NCBI RefSeq assembly: GCF_002257585.1
Contig: NZ_CP022743.1
Location: 2,480,001 to 2,544,000, forward strand
Reading direction: 5' to 3'
DNA: 64,000 nt
DNA from: Mucilaginibacter xinganensis
GTDB lineage: Bacteria > Bacteroidota > Bacteroidia > Sphingobacteriales > Sphingobacteriaceae
Shown here: piece by piece, positions 8,822-18,171 of the stretch
Position numbering within the stretch: position 1 is the first letter of the stretch
How the letters are laid out: each line of letters starts with the position of its first letter
Position numbers and translations under genes: made by a program
The notes under the pieces: model-generated
What the model saw: only the letters and a program-made list of their open reading frames with translations
Databases searched by the model: none
Told to the model about the DNA's origin: nothing

Positions 8822-9514
8822 ATGAGCCTGATTTTACAAATTGAAACCGCTACCACATCGTGTTCTGTTGCCTTGGCAAAAGACGGGGTTGTGCTGGGCT
8901 TTAAACAGGTAAATGAACGTAATTTACATGCCGAAGTAATTACGCGTTTTATTGAGGAGATAATTGCAGCAGCAGGGTTCAATTATCCGGATTTAGACGC
9001 TGTTGCAGTGAGTTGCGGGCCAGGTTCATACACCGGCTTACGTATCGGTATTTCAACTGCTAAAGGCTTATGCTTTGCACTTGATAAGCCTCTGATAGCA
9101 ATTGAAACGTTGGCAGCCATGGCCGACGGTGTTATTGCGATGGGACAGTACGCAGCGAGAGAGGACCTGATTTTATGTCCAATGATCGACGCACGCCGAA
9201 TGGAGGTTTACACAGCTGCGTTTACAGTGCGTGGCCAGCGTATAAAACCAACAGCCGCCACAATAGTTGATGAAAGTAGCTTTAATGATCTTTTAACGGG
9301 AAATGAAGTGCTTTTTTTTGGAGACGGTGCGGAAAAGTGCTTTAATGTTTTAAATAATAACCCTAACGCCTCTTTTTTACCCGATTTCGTAAACTCAGCC
9401 ACCTGGCTTACTCAAAAAGCTGCTGATAAATTTCAGCGTAAAGAATTTGAAGATGTTGCTTACTTTGAACCTTACTATCTGAAAGATTTTATTGCCGGTA
9501 AAAAAGCTGTTTAA
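8822..9514 (+). CDS. tsaB: tRNA threonylcarbamoyladenosine biosynthesis protein TsaB
   Basis: This 230-residue protein is TsaB, the ASKHA-fold scaffold that works with TsaD and TsaE to make the t6A base next to the anticodon of ANN-decoding tRNAs. Diagnostic segments are the N-terminal ILQIETATTSCSVAL, the metal-less HAEVI (about 39-43) and the strongly conserved SCGPGSYTGLRIGISTAKGL (about 61-80). It starts 44 nt after yidD and probably belongs to the same transcript. The C-terminal half is shorter and less conserved, as usual in the family. Confidence 0.93.
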   Translation: MSLILQIETATTSCSVALAKDGVVLGFKQVNERNLHAEVITRFIEEIIAAAGFNYPDLDAVAVSCGPGSYTGLRIGISTAKGLCFALDKPLIAIETLAAMADGVIAMGQYAAREDLILCPMIDARRMEVYTAAFTVRGQRIKPTAATIVDESSFNDLLTGNEVLFFGDGAEKCFNVLNNNPNASFLPDFVNSATWLTQKAADKFQRKEFEDVAYFEPYYLKDFIAGKKAV

Positions 9515-9575
9515 TTCCGGGTAATATACAGCTGAAAATTCGCTTTTTCTGTTAACTATATGTCTTAAATGCTCC

Positions 9576-11009
9576 TTACTCGTTCGTTTTAAATAAACGC
9601 CCCCATAAGCGGCCCAGGAATCCTTTTTCGCCTGTTGGAATGGTGCTGGCGTTCATCGGGTGTTCTATTACCGGCCCAAACTTAAGCGAAAATCCTAAAA
9701 ATATATCAGCCCCGGTAAATGCACTGTTTGTGTAAGCTTGTGTTGAACTTTTATTTAATTGTGCTGATAATAAACTGCCTGTTTGCGCTACTTTATCACT
9801 TCCGATGAAAAACTCAAAGTTTGGTGTTTGCATCATAAATTGTGCACCCAGGTTAAACAGCTTTAAATCATCATAAGTTGTTGTTAAGGTTAAAGTGTAT
9901 TTTTTATATTGAAAAGGGTTAACCAACGCACCGGTAAAGCCCGGATAAAATAATTCTTTTGATGCGATAAGTGTAGGTAAATATCTGAAGTTCTTATCGT
10001 CATCTAACCAGAATTTCTTGTGAACACTTAACTCTGCCCGGCCATCTATCGGGGTAGTGAATGATGTTTGTACTGCATTGCCATGAATTATTCTGCTTAC
10101 GCCATTGTAAACACTGTCTTCCCGGCCGCGGGTTGATAGGCCCTTTACTGTACTAATATCATTAAAGGCGCCTGCGTGCGAGCGGCTGCTCCAGTGAATG
10201 AAGCCAAGATCTTTGATGTTACCCTGAATAAAAAAGCTGTCTTCTGTTCTGAATGTTCCCCCCAGCGAGATAGCGGCACCGGGATTGCGGAAAGAAGGTA
10301 AATAATCACGGGGGGTTAAATGTCCCGGTATATAACTGGTGTAATAAACGCCGTTAAGTCCGATAATAGCTGAATCATCGGGTTTGTTAAAAGCAACCTG
10401 CGAATGATTAACTTTTAATTCTTCATACTGAATCCCTAATAACGCACTTAATTTCGCGCCAAAAGAAAACTGTTTATTGATCTTCTCTTTATAAGTGAAA
10501 CTGATTTGGTGGTACGACTGAAAGTAGAAGTTGTTATTGAAAATGTCTGAATACCCGTTGGCCGGAAAACTTCCTGCGCCGTTTAATAATGCTATAGATT
10601 CATCGGTAAAGACTCCCTTTCCTTCCATTTTTGTTTGTGCAGCAAACCCAAGTTCCACATCGCCGTTGAGGCTCGAAAACATTTTAAACATTACCAAATA
10701 AGCATTTAAATTTGTGTTTACGTGGTTGTATTTACCCTGGTTGATTAACAATGCCGAATTGTTATAGCTATTGTTAAATGCTCTGCCTTTTAACGTCGCC
10801 TGGGCATTGCCGGTAATAAAAAAATTAGCATTGAAGTTGGGTACCAGGAAATTGGACGAAAATTGTCTGCTCGAGTCGGTAATGAAAGCTTTTTGCGAAG
10901 GGTTCTCAAAAGAGTCATACAAACTACCTGTATTATACTGGGAAAATTGCTGGCCAAAAATTTTAACGGAGAATGACAGTAACAAAAAAACTAGTAAAAT
11001 CTTCTTCAT
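9576..11009 (-). CDS. DUF5723-like exported outer-membrane barrel protein
   Basis: The 477-residue protein has a signal peptide (MKKILLVFLLLSFSVKIFG, cleaved before QQFSQYNTGSLYDSFENP) and then alternating aromatic and polar strands suggesting an outer-membrane beta barrel. The opening with an early NPSQKAF motif recalls the DUF5723 family of Bacteroidota. The function of the family is unknown. A long tandem of barrel-like strands (LSALLGIQYEEL, LSLGGTFRTED, FNLGAQFMMQTP) runs to the C-terminus, which ends in a short basic tail instead of a typical barrel-closing aromatic. It is in the same orientation as the next gene but 125 bp away. Confidence 0.65.
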   Translation of the reverse strand: MKKILLVFLLLSFSVKIFGQQFSQYNTGSLYDSFENPSQKAFITDSSRQFSSNFLVPNFNANFFITGNAQATLKGRAFNNSYNNSALLINQGKYNHVNTNLNAYLVMFKMFSSLNGDVELGFAAQTKMEGKGVFTDESIALLNGAGSFPANGYSDIFNNNFYFQSYHQISFTYKEKINKQFSFGAKLSALLGIQYEELKVNHSQVAFNKPDDSAIIGLNGVYYTSYIPGHLTPRDYLPSFRNPGAAISLGGTFRTEDSFFIQGNIKDLGFIHWSSRSHAGAFNDISTVKGLSTRGREDSVYNGVSRIIHGNAVQTSFTTPIDGRAELSVHKKFWLDDDKNFRYLPTLIASKELFYPGFTGALVNPFQYKKYTLTLTTTYDDLKLFNLGAQFMMQTPNFEFFIGSDKVAQTGSLLSAQLNKSSTQAYTNSAFTGADIFLGFSLKFGPVIEHPMNASTIPTGEKGFLGRLWGRLFKTNE

Positions 11010-11133
11010 ATATCGCGCAATGCCGGGTGTTTATATTCGTCTTAAAGATAAAATTCCAAATCGATTAATGGAAAAATAATGATAATTACCCATTTAAACG
11101 AAACTGAAGATTTATAGTTGTTTAAACCGTGAG

Positions 11134-12726
11134 CTATTTTGATTTGGTAGCTACAGTATCTGAATTTAATTTAATGCAGAAATTGGTGTAAAAATTTTTA
11201 TCGGCAGCCGTGAACTGGAACGATGCGGCATAAAAATTTTTCCAGCCCGGCTCATTAGATTTAAAATCATCGTATGTCTCCGTATTCATATCTCTTTCAA
11301 GTATGGGTTGTGCATTTTTAAAATGGAAAAAGAAAGAAACATTGCTTTGAGCAGCCTGCAGGTTGTCAAACTGGTTGTATTGTTCGTTTTTGCTTAAAAA
11401 TTTACGATTTATATAAATATCATAATAGCTTGCTAATTCGGCGCTGCTATTGGCCAGGATTAAATAGTTATCAATAATTATAAAATAAGGCCTTTTAAAA
11501 ATGCTGAACGCATCGCCCAGTAAAAAAAAAGGTAATTTATCATAGCTTAACTGGCCTATGTCTTCCGTGTTCATGGTGCTTATTGCAGTTATGATCAATT
11601 TAAGCTTTGATCCATCCCTGACGTTAATTATGGCGAATTTTTCAAAATAACGGGTTGTAATAACGGCAAACTCATTACCCAGTAAGCTATTGAATTCAGT
11701 TCTGATTTTTACTGCCGATTCAGTTTTTATTTTGCTGAACAGCTGATCTCGTTCAGTTGCCAGTCCTGTTTTGTTTTGATGATCAGCCAGCTCTGTGCCA
11801 AATTTTGATTGGTTTGAGACTGAAAAACTTGTACTGTATGCCGTTGTTGATGGAAAGATATCTTTTAAATGGTTAACAACCGGCTGCTGGCTTGTAAACA
11901 GGTTTAGATAGCTTGCAAGGTCGTTTTTTTGCACAAAAGTTGATCCGTTAAACATTAGCGCGTCGTTGCGGTAATTGAGGCTTAATGCTGCAAGTGCAGG
12001 CAGCATTCGGAAGTTCTTAAAGATATCGGTATTTTTGTTTTTAAATAATTGCTCAAACAAAGGTGAAAGCTGGCTGTAATTTACATACAGGTTAGCCAGC
12101 GAATTATTGCTTTGCTGTTCAGAAAGTAACACAAAGCTTTTTTTATCAGTACTATTTTTGTGGGAGGCGCTATGTTCCGTTAATTCTTTTGAAAAACTGC
12201 CTGAAAAGACATTGTTTGCTTTGCTTATGATGTAAAACCGTTTTTTTAAAGCATTAATGTAAATATTATAACCACTTCCTCCCGAAGTACGGATAGGTGT
12301 AATAAGCAAGCCGCTGTTTGGCTGTTTTGCCAACTGATCAAATACACCTGGTTCAAACCCCTTAGCCGGCGACATGGAAAGCAGGAATTCTATTCCGTCT
12401 GTTTTTGAAGGATGTAAGGAGATAAAGATGTTTTGCCCGGCAAAGTATTTATCCAGCAAAGGGTGCTGAAGTAGCTTTTGTCTTAAGGTGTCTAACCAAC
12501 CCAGTTTCTGTTTGCCAATAACAGCTTCAAATAATTTATTATCTTTAAAAATATCATAAAAACCTTTGTCGTTATTGAATTCAAATATCAGAGCAGCGTT
12601 ATCCGGTATTGCGTGCATCACCTGGCTGGTACGCGTACCAGGCGGAGTTAAGTTTTTAAAATAAACAACCGTTATGTACGCTGTAGCTATCAATAAGATC
12701 AGGGTAATAATTATCTGCTTTTTCAT
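11134..12726 (-). CDS. membrane-anchored periplasmic protein of unknown function
   Basis: I do not recognise this 530-residue protein with certainty. An N-terminal signal anchor (IIITLILLIATAYITVVYF, about 4-22) is followed by a long extracytoplasmic region. It opens with VMHAIPDNAALIFEF, recalling DUF3352-like proteins whose domain begins with a P-x-x-(A/T)-x-x-x-x-E/D motif. No catalytic residues are evident. A TACATTTG -7 element lies 16 nt upstream of the ATG on the minus strand. It shares orientation with the downstream DUF5723-like gene, so both may concern the cell envelope; that is inference from position only. Confidence 0.75.
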   Translation of the reverse strand: MKKQIIITLILLIATAYITVVYFKNLTPPGTRTSQVMHAIPDNAALIFEFNNDKGFYDIFKDNKLFEAVIGKQKLGWLDTLRQKLLQHPLLDKYFAGQNIFISLHPSKTDGIEFLLSMSPAKGFEPGVFDQLAKQPNSGLLITPIRTSGGSGYNIYINALKKRFYIISKANNVFSGSFSKELTEHSASHKNSTDKKSFVLLSEQQSNNSLANLYVNYSQLSPLFEQLFKNKNTDIFKNFRMLPALAALSLNYRNDALMFNGSTFVQKNDLASYLNLFTSQQPVVNHLKDIFPSTTAYSTSFSVSNQSKFGTELADHQNKTGLATERDQLFSKIKTESAVKIRTEFNSLLGNEFAVITTRYFEKFAIINVRDGSKLKLIITAISTMNTEDIGQLSYDKLPFFLLGDAFSIFKRPYFIIIDNYLILANSSAELASYYDIYINRKFLSKNEQYNQFDNLQAAQSNVSFFFHFKNAQPILERDMNTETYDDFKSNEPGWKNFYAASFQFTAADKNFYTNFCIKLNSDTVATKSK

Positions 12727-12742
12727 TGCTGCTTGCTGTGCA

Positions 12743-12750
12743 AATGTAAG
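12743..12750 (-). promoter_or_regulatory. candidate -7 element (TACATTTG) for the 530-residue protein gene
   Basis: TACATTTG on the minus strand matches TAnnTTTG exactly and lies 16 nt from the ATG. No good TTTG lies 19-21 nt further upstream, so the -33 element is weak or absent. Confidence 0.4.
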
Positions 12751-12935
12751 CTATTTAAAGGGGTAAAAGTTTGTAATGATTATAAGCGGTGTAAAAAAAC
12801 GCACGCAATAAATTCTCAATTTGCATAGCGCCTTAATTGTCTTTTAATTGTTATAAGCATTGTAAATTAGCGCAACTTTTGAAGCTATTGCAATTTTTTC
12901 CACCCCATAAACCTTAACTTAGCCGTTTATAATCC

Positions 12936-13322
12936 ATGAAGAAAAAAATATTTATCACTGCCTCGGTTTTAGGAGCATTGGCAGTTATTGCCGGGGCCTT
13001 TGCAGCACATGGTTTGCAGGGGCGTTTAACTGCAAAGGAGATGCAGGTTTGGAATACCGCTGTTCAATACCAGTTTTATCATGTTTTCGCCCTGCTGGGC
13101 TTGTCAAGCCTTAGCCGGTATCAAACAAGGCTTATTAAAGATTGCTATTACCTTTTTACACTTGGAATTGTATTTTTTTCCGGCTCATTATACCTGCTTG
13201 CCACCCGCGGATTGACGGGCTGGACATGGGCAGATATAATAGGGCCTGTAACGCCATTAGGTGGGGTACTGTTTATTGGTGGCTGGATAACCATGGGAGT
13301 GGCTGCTTTTAAAAATAAATAA
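12936..13322 (+). CDS. DUF423 family inner-membrane protein
   Basis: The 128-residue protein has four predicted membrane helices and the conserved N-terminal pattern of DUF423 (E. coli YgdD): VLGALAVIAGAFAAHGL, then VWNTAVQYQFYHVFALLGL. Its role is unknown. It ends 4 nt before the next start and so is likely co-transcribed with priA and the OsmC-like gene. The start is the first ATG of the frame and fits family length (about 120-130). Confidence 0.9.
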   Translation: MKKKIFITASVLGALAVIAGAFAAHGLQGRLTAKEMQVWNTAVQYQFYHVFALLGLSSLSRYQTRLIKDCYYLFTLGIVFFSGSLYLLATRGLTGWTWADIIGPVTPLGGVLFIGGWITMGVAAFKNK

Positions 13323-13326
13323 CTGA

Positions 13327-15813
13327 ATGTTAGAGTTTGCTGAAGCACAATTTACCGAAAGGGAAACACTTTTTGTTGAAGTGATTTTGCCATTAGCTAT
13401 TGCTAAAAACTACACTTATCGTGTCCCATTTGAAATGAATGATGCGGTAATGGTTGGCAAAAGGGTAGTAGTGCAGTTTGGTAAAAGCAAGCTTTATACA
13501 GCAATAATTGCTGCTACAGGTAAACTGGCGCCCGAAAAATACCAGGCAAAATATGTTATTGAGCTGCTGGATGATCGTCCGGTTGTTACCGGCGAACAAT
13601 TAAGATTTTGGCAGTGGATGTCGGAATATTACATGTGCACACTGGGTGAGGTAATGAATGCCGCCCTGCCTTCGGCCCTGAAATTGGCCAGTGAAACAAA
13701 GATTGTATTAAACAAAGATTTCGAGGTTGACCGTTCCGTATTGCACGATAAAGAATTCTTAATTGTTGAGGCACTTGATATACAGCCGGAGCTAACCGTG
13801 AGCGATATTGTGAAATTGCTTGGACAAAAAACGGTTATGCCTATTTTGAAGTCGTTGTTTGAAAAAAACGTAATCAATATATCAGAAGAAGTAAGTGAGC
13901 GGTATAAGCCGCGAACCAGAAGTTTTATTACACTAAACCCTGTTTACCAAAATCCTGATAACCTGAAAGAATTGTTTGGCATACTTGAAAAACGAGCACC
14001 CAGGCAAGCTGATGCTGTACTGGCTTATATCAAACTGGCGCGTCATCAAAAAAGTATTTCAAAAACTGAATTGATAGAGGAGAGCGGCGCAGGTGCAGCA
14101 AGTATTAAATCGCTGGAAGAGAAAGAAGTATTTATTATAGAGGAAAAGAACGTTAGTCGTTTGTTTTTTGAAGAAGAAGAGCTTTATAGCAACTTTGAAC
14201 TAAGCGAAAAACAAAATGTTGCGTTAAACGAAGTAAAAGAGCATTTTAATAAAATGGATGTGGTGCTTTTGCATGGGGTAACCTCTTCAGGCAAAACACA
14301 AATCTACATAAGGATTATAGAAGAGATAATAAACTCAGGGCGGCAAGTTTTGTACCTGCTGCCGGAGATTGCACTCACTACCCATATTATTGAGCGGCTG
14401 AGGGTGTATTTTGGCGCTAGTATCGGGATCTATCATTCGCGGTTTAATGATAATGAAAGGGTTGAAGTTTGGCAAAAGGTTATTACTAAAGAATATAAAG
14501 TTTTGCTTGGCGCACGTTCGGCTGTGTTCCTGCCGTTTAATGATCTGGGCCTGATAATTGTTGATGAAGAGCACGAAACTTCATACAAGCAATTTGATCC
14601 CGCGCCAAGGTATAATGCCCGTGATGCCGCCATTTTTTTAGCTAACATGCATAAAGGCAAAGTGCTGTTAGGTTCTGCAACCCCATCATTTGAGAGTTAT
14701 TACAATGCCCGGATCCATAAATATGGTCTGGTTGAACTCAATGAAAGGTATGGCGGTGTTAAACTTCCTGAAATTGAGGTGGTAAGTATAGGTTTGGAAA
14801 CCAAACAAAAAACTATGCAATCGCACTTTTCAAGTGTGCTGATGGCTGACATCAATATGGCCCTTGAAAAAAAAGAGCAGGTAATATTGTTCCAAAACAG
14901 AAGGGGATATGCCCCGTTGCTGATCTGTAAGATCTGTGCTTATACACCTAAATGTATCAATTGTGATGTTAGCTTAACGTATCACAAAAGCAGCGGTAAA
15001 CTGCATTGCCATTATTGTGGTTATAAAGACGACTCACCAAAAATTTGCCCGGCATGCGGATCAACGCATCTGGAATATAAGGGTTTTGGCACCGAGAAGA
15101 TTGAGGATGACCTGGCTATGCTTTTGCCCGATGCCAGGCTGGCCCGCATGGACCTTGATACTACCCGGTCACGCAACTCATTGCAAACCATACTGAATAA
15201 CCTTGAGGAAAAAAAGATTGATATACTTGTTGGTACGCAAATGGTTGCAAAGGGATTGGATTTTTCGGACGTTACCGTTATTGGGATCATTAACGCAGAC
15301 AGCCTTTTGAAGTTCCCCGATTACCGGGCCAATGAGCGCAGCTACCAGATGCTGGCTCAGGTTAGCGGCAGGGCAGGGCGCAGAGGTAAGCAGGGCAAAG
15401 TGGTGATCCAAACCTATGATCCCGCGCACCGGGTGATCAGGCAGGTAATTGAAAATGACTATAAAGGCCTGTACTTTACAGAAATGGAAGAGCGCCGAAG
15501 TTTCAAGTATCCGCCGTTTTACCGGATCATCAACCTCGACATAAAGCATAAGGATCCTGAAATTGTGCATAACCAATCTGTTTATTTGGCTAATGAACTT
15601 CGCAAACAATTTGACGACAGGGTAATAGGCCCGCAACCCCCAATGGTTAGCCGGATAAGGAATTACTATATTCAAACCATTATGCTCAAATTTGAGAAAG
15701 ATGGCGTATCAATTAATAAAGTAAAAGGAGTCATCAGGGATATCATCACACAGTTTCAAACTACAAGGCTTAGCAAAGGAAGCATTGTACAGCCCGATGT
15801 TGATCCTTATTGA
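13327..15813 (+). CDS. priA: primosomal protein N' (replication restart helicase PriA)
   Basis: This 828-residue protein is the PriA helicase that recognises stalled forks and reloads the replisome. The N-terminal 3'-DNA-binding domain (about 15-115) and a winged-helix segment precede the helicase core with Walker A GVTSSGKT (about 318-325) and the DEEH box (IIVDEEHE, about 416). A zinc module of eight Cys (CKICAYTPKCINC, then CHYCGYKDDSPKICPACGS) sits near 538-575. The QVSGRAGRRGKQG motif VI follows near 675. Full length and all motifs intact. It follows the DUF423 gene after 4 nt. Confidence 0.97.
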   Translation: MLEFAEAQFTERETLFVEVILPLAIAKNYTYRVPFEMNDAVMVGKRVVVQFGKSKLYTAIIAATGKLAPEKYQAKYVIELLDDRPVVTGEQLRFWQWMSEYYMCTLGEVMNAALPSALKLASETKIVLNKDFEVDRSVLHDKEFLIVEALDIQPELTVSDIVKLLGQKTVMPILKSLFEKNVINISEEVSERYKPRTRSFITLNPVYQNPDNLKELFGILEKRAPRQADAVLAYIKLARHQKSISKTELIEESGAGAASIKSLEEKEVFIIEEKNVSRLFFEEEELYSNFELSEKQNVALNEVKEHFNKMDVVLLHGVTSSGKTQIYIRIIEEIINSGRQVLYLLPEIALTTHIIERLRVYFGASIGIYHSRFNDNERVEVWQKVITKEYKVLLGARSAVFLPFNDLGLIIVDEEHETSYKQFDPAPRYNARDAAIFLANMHKGKVLLGSATPSFESYYNARIHKYGLVELNERYGGVKLPEIEVVSIGLETKQKTMQSHFSSVLMADINMALEKKEQVILFQNRRGYAPLLICKICAYTPKCINCDVSLTYHKSSGKLHCHYCGYKDDSPKICPACGSTHLEYKGFGTEKIEDDLAMLLPDARLARMDLDTTRSRNSLQTILNNLEEKKIDILVGTQMVAKGLDFSDVTVIGIINADSLLKFPDYRANERSYQMLAQVSGRAGRRGKQGKVVIQTYDPAHRVIRQVIENDYKGLYFTEMEERRSFKYPPFYRIINLDIKHKDPEIVHNQSVYLANELRKQFDDRVIGPQPPMVSRIRNYYIQTIMLKFEKDGVSINKVKGVIRDIITQFQTTRLSKGSIVQPDVDPY

Positions 15814-15837
15814 TATTAAGGTTTAATAAGTTTGTTT

Positions 15838-16305
15838 ATGAGCGAACATAATTATAAAACAACCATTACCTGGACAGGGAACCAGGGGGTTGGCACCAGT
15901 GATTACAGAGCATACAAAAGGGACCATGCTATAAATGTGGATGGAAAGCCGGAAATACCAGCATCTTCCGATCCCTCATTCAGGGGCGATAAAGCAAGGT
16001 ATAATCCTGAAGAATTATTGGTTGCATCACTTTCTTCATGCCACATGTTGTGGTATCTGCATTTGTGCAGCGCGGCAGGTGTTGTGGTAGTTAATTATAC
16101 CGATGAAGCTACAGGTATTATGATTGAAGCAGTAAACGGCAGCGGCCATTTTAAAGAGGTAACTTTACATCCGGTTGTTACAGTTAGTGATGCATCAATG
16201 ATTGAGAAAGCCAACGCGTTGCATCATGAAGCTAATAAAATGTGTTTTGTGGCTAACTCTGTTAACTTCCCTGTTTTGCATAAGCCCTCTTTTGTTGCGG
16301 TATGA
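15838..16305 (+). CDS. OsmC/Ohr family peroxide-defence protein
   Basis: The 155-residue protein belongs to the OsmC family of thiol peroxidases. The two conserved cysteines are in LVASLSSCHMLWYLHLC (first reactive Cys about residue 64) and MCFVANSVNFPV (second, about 139), and the N-terminal pattern TITWTGNQGVGTSDYRAYKRDH matches the shorter OsmC-like type. It reduces organic hydroperoxides using a Cys pair. I use ATG 15838 and not the in-frame TTG at 15832, because ATG gives the usual MSEHNYKT-type start. It begins 24 nt after priA. Confidence 0.88.
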   Translation: MSEHNYKTTITWTGNQGVGTSDYRAYKRDHAINVDGKPEIPASSDPSFRGDKARYNPEELLVASLSSCHMLWYLHLCSAAGVVVVNYTDEATGIMIEAVNGSGHFKEVTLHPVVTVSDASMIEKANALHHEANKMCFVANSVNFPVLHKPSFVAV

Positions 16306-16403
16306 TTTTAGGCTTTGATAGCGTTGTGAAAAGAAAATAAATCTGGAAATTAACCGATTATAAATCGTTGGTCTGTTAAACCTGTTTAATCCATAAATCA
16401 TGT

Positions 16404-16411
16404 TAGATTTG
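16404..16411 (+). promoter_or_regulatory. candidate -7 element (TAGATTTG) close to the pcm start
   Basis: TAGATTTG matches TAnnTTTG and ends only 8 nt before the pcm ATG at 16420, which would give an almost leaderless message. The -33 region is weak. Confidence 0.4.
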
Positions 16412-16419
16412 TACTTATA

Positions 16420-17076
16420 ATGGCCTATAAGTATATCGACAATTACCGCGAAAAGGGTGCGCGCAAACTACTGGTTGAAGAGTTAAAGAAAAAAGGGATT
16501 GATGACGAAAATGTTTTAGCTGCCATAGGTAAAGTAAAACGCCATTATTTTTTTGACGAAACTTTCTGGAACCAGGCCTATAAAGATATAGCCTTTCCGA
16601 TAGGTGAGGGGCAAACCATTTCGCAGCCTTACACGGTTGCTTATCAAAGCCAGCTGTTGCACATTAACAAAGGTGATAAGGTATTGGAGATTGGTACTGG
16701 CAGCGGTTACCAAACCTGTGTATTGCTTGAACTCGGCGCAAAAGTTTACACTATTGAGCGGCAGGAGAAATTATACAACCACACCCGCCAGGTTTTGCCG
16801 CATATTGGCTATAAGGCTAATTTTTTTGTTGGCGATGGGTCAATAGGGATAGCTAAACATGCCCCCTACGATAAAATAATTGTAACAGCAGGTGCCCCCA
16901 CTGTGCCTGATGTATTACTCAAGCAATTAAAAATAGGAGGCATCCTGGTAATTCCTGTAGGCGATGAGCATTCACAAAAAATGGTAACCATTATTAAAGT
17001 TGCCGAGCATGATTATGAAAAAATTGTGCTGGACACGTTCAGGTTTGTGCCATTGGTGGGCGATAAGGCCTGGTAA
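16420..17076 (+). CDS. pcm: protein-L-isoaspartate O-methyltransferase
   Basis: The 218-residue protein is a PCMT-type methyltransferase. It shows the family's pre-motif FPIGEGQTISQPYTVAYQS (about 62-80), the SAM-binding motif I VLEIGTGSGYQTCVLLELG (about 88-106), the acidic YTIERQEKL, and motif III GGILVIPVGD. It methylates isoaspartyl residues in aged proteins and starts their repair with S-adenosylmethionine. It is probably a single-gene unit: 114 nt separate it from the OsmC-like gene, with a -7-like element just upstream. Confidence 0.95.
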   Translation: MAYKYIDNYREKGARKLLVEELKKKGIDDENVLAAIGKVKRHYFFDETFWNQAYKDIAFPIGEGQTISQPYTVAYQSQLLHINKGDKVLEIGTGSGYQTCVLLELGAKVYTIERQEKLYNHTRQVLPHIGYKANFFVGDGSIGIAKHAPYDKIIVTAGAPTVPDVLLKQLKIGGILVIPVGDEHSQKMVTIIKVAEHDYEKIVLDTFRFVPLVGDKAW

Positions 17077-17186
17077 TAATGGCCTCTTAACTTTTTATTC
17101 CCTTTTTGATTATGCTATTCAGGGAATTATTTCTTATATCCATTTAGGTATCAAATAAAAAATAATCAGATTTATTATCAACTGTT

Positions 17187-17194
17187 TATCTTTG
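17187..17194 (+). promoter_or_regulatory. candidate -7 element (TATCTTTG) of the RRM gene
   Basis: TATCTTTG matches the Bacteroidota -7 consensus and precedes the ATG at 17214 by 19 nt, a normal short leader. No clear TTTG occupies the -33 position. Confidence 0.45.
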
Positions 17195-17213
17195 CAAAAA
17201 AAAACAAAGAACA

Positions 17214-17534
17214 ATGACCAAATTATTTGTGGTAGGCTTACCGAGGGATATGGAGGAGACCGAGCTGCTGGAAATTTTCAGCGTTTATGGCCAGGTTGCA
17301 ATAGTAACCATTGTAACTGACATACAAACAGGTATAAGTAAAGGGTTTGGTTTTGTGCACATGGAAGACGAAGCAGGGGCAGGGCGTGCCATTGCAGCGC
17401 TTAATGGCGCAGAAATAGATGACAGGACAATTAGCGTGAGAATAGCCGAGAAAAAACAGCCGGTACCTGAACCGGTAGTTGAAAGTGCTCCCCGCAAAAA
17501 ACGCCAGCGCATAGGTGGTTCGTCTGCTTTTTAA
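17214..17534 (+). CDS. small RRM-domain RNA-binding protein
   Basis: This 106-residue protein is one RNA recognition motif plus a basic tail. RNP2 is KLFVVGLP (about 3-10) and RNP1 is KGFGFVHM (about 43-50), with the aromatic residues that stack on RNA retained. The C-terminal 20 residues (APRKKRQRIGGSSAF) are basic. Small single-RRM proteins are found in Bacteroidota and cyanobacteria, where they may act as post-transcriptional regulators, but targets are generally unknown. It converges on the lipocalin gene with 40 nt between stops. Confidence 0.93.
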   Translation: MTKLFVVGLPRDMEETELLEIFSVYGQVAIVTIVTDIQTGISKGFGFVHMEDEAGAGRAIAALNGAEIDDRTISVRIAEKKQPVPEPVVESAPRKKRQRIGGSSAF

Positions 17535-17574
17535 AGTCCCTGTAAATAAATAGGGAGGGTAGGCCAGGCATATA

Positions 17575-18105
17575 TTACACCCATTCCAGTTTCTCCACCG
17601 CAAAACCCGCTTTGCTGGCTGTATCTAAAAATTGCATTTTAATATCATCAGGGATAGTTGTTTCGCGCGACAGGATCCACAGGTAGTTGTGGCTGCTGCC
17701 GGAAACAAGTGCGTAACGGTAGTCGGGATCAAGGTCAAGCACATTATAGGCCAGGTAAAACGGCCCTAAATAGGAAACCTTAAGCATGCCGGTGTCTTCG
17801 TTTCCGTTAAATTTTATCTTTCCTGTTACTTCTTTCCATTCCGTTTTTTTAACATTAAATCCCTTTGTGATAACTTTTATGGTACCATCGGCATTAAGGG
17901 AATAATCTTCGGTAAGGCGCCTGATATTTTTTTCAATAAGATTGGGCAAACGGGCAATCTCGTGCCACAATCCCATATATCGGTTTTTATCAAATGGTTG
18001 AAAAGGTGCCGCACCTGCCGGAAGATCCTCCGATAATAATTTATAAGCAACGGCAGCCACACCGGCGCCTGCAGCTAAAGCTATCAGCCATTTTTCTTTT
18101 TTCAT
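17575..18105 (-). CDS. lipocalin family protein (Blc-like)
   Basis: The 176-residue protein has an N-terminal hydrophobic segment (WLIALAAGAGVAAVAYKLL) and then a Blc/apolipoprotein D-type lipocalin domain. Its first strand carries the GxW signature as YMGLWHEIARLPNLIEK (about 44-60), and YALVSGSSHNYLWILSRE supplies the conserved late strands (about 130-150). Bacterial Blc is an outer-membrane lipocalin that binds lysophospholipids and responds to envelope stress. There is no lipobox Cys, so this copy is probably anchored by the N-terminal helix. Confidence 0.92.
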   Translation of the reverse strand: MKKEKWLIALAAGAGVAAVAYKLLSEDLPAGAAPFQPFDKNRYMGLWHEIARLPNLIEKNIRRLTEDYSLNADGTIKVITKGFNVKKTEWKEVTGKIKFNGNEDTGMLKVSYLGPFYLAYNVLDLDPDYRYALVSGSSHNYLWILSRETTIPDDIKMQFLDTASKAGFAVEKLEWV

Positions 18106-18171
18106 AGTTTATTAAGGCAGCTACATCCTTTTTGTTTGCTGAATTGAATATTAAAAACGCAGTTAGCGTGC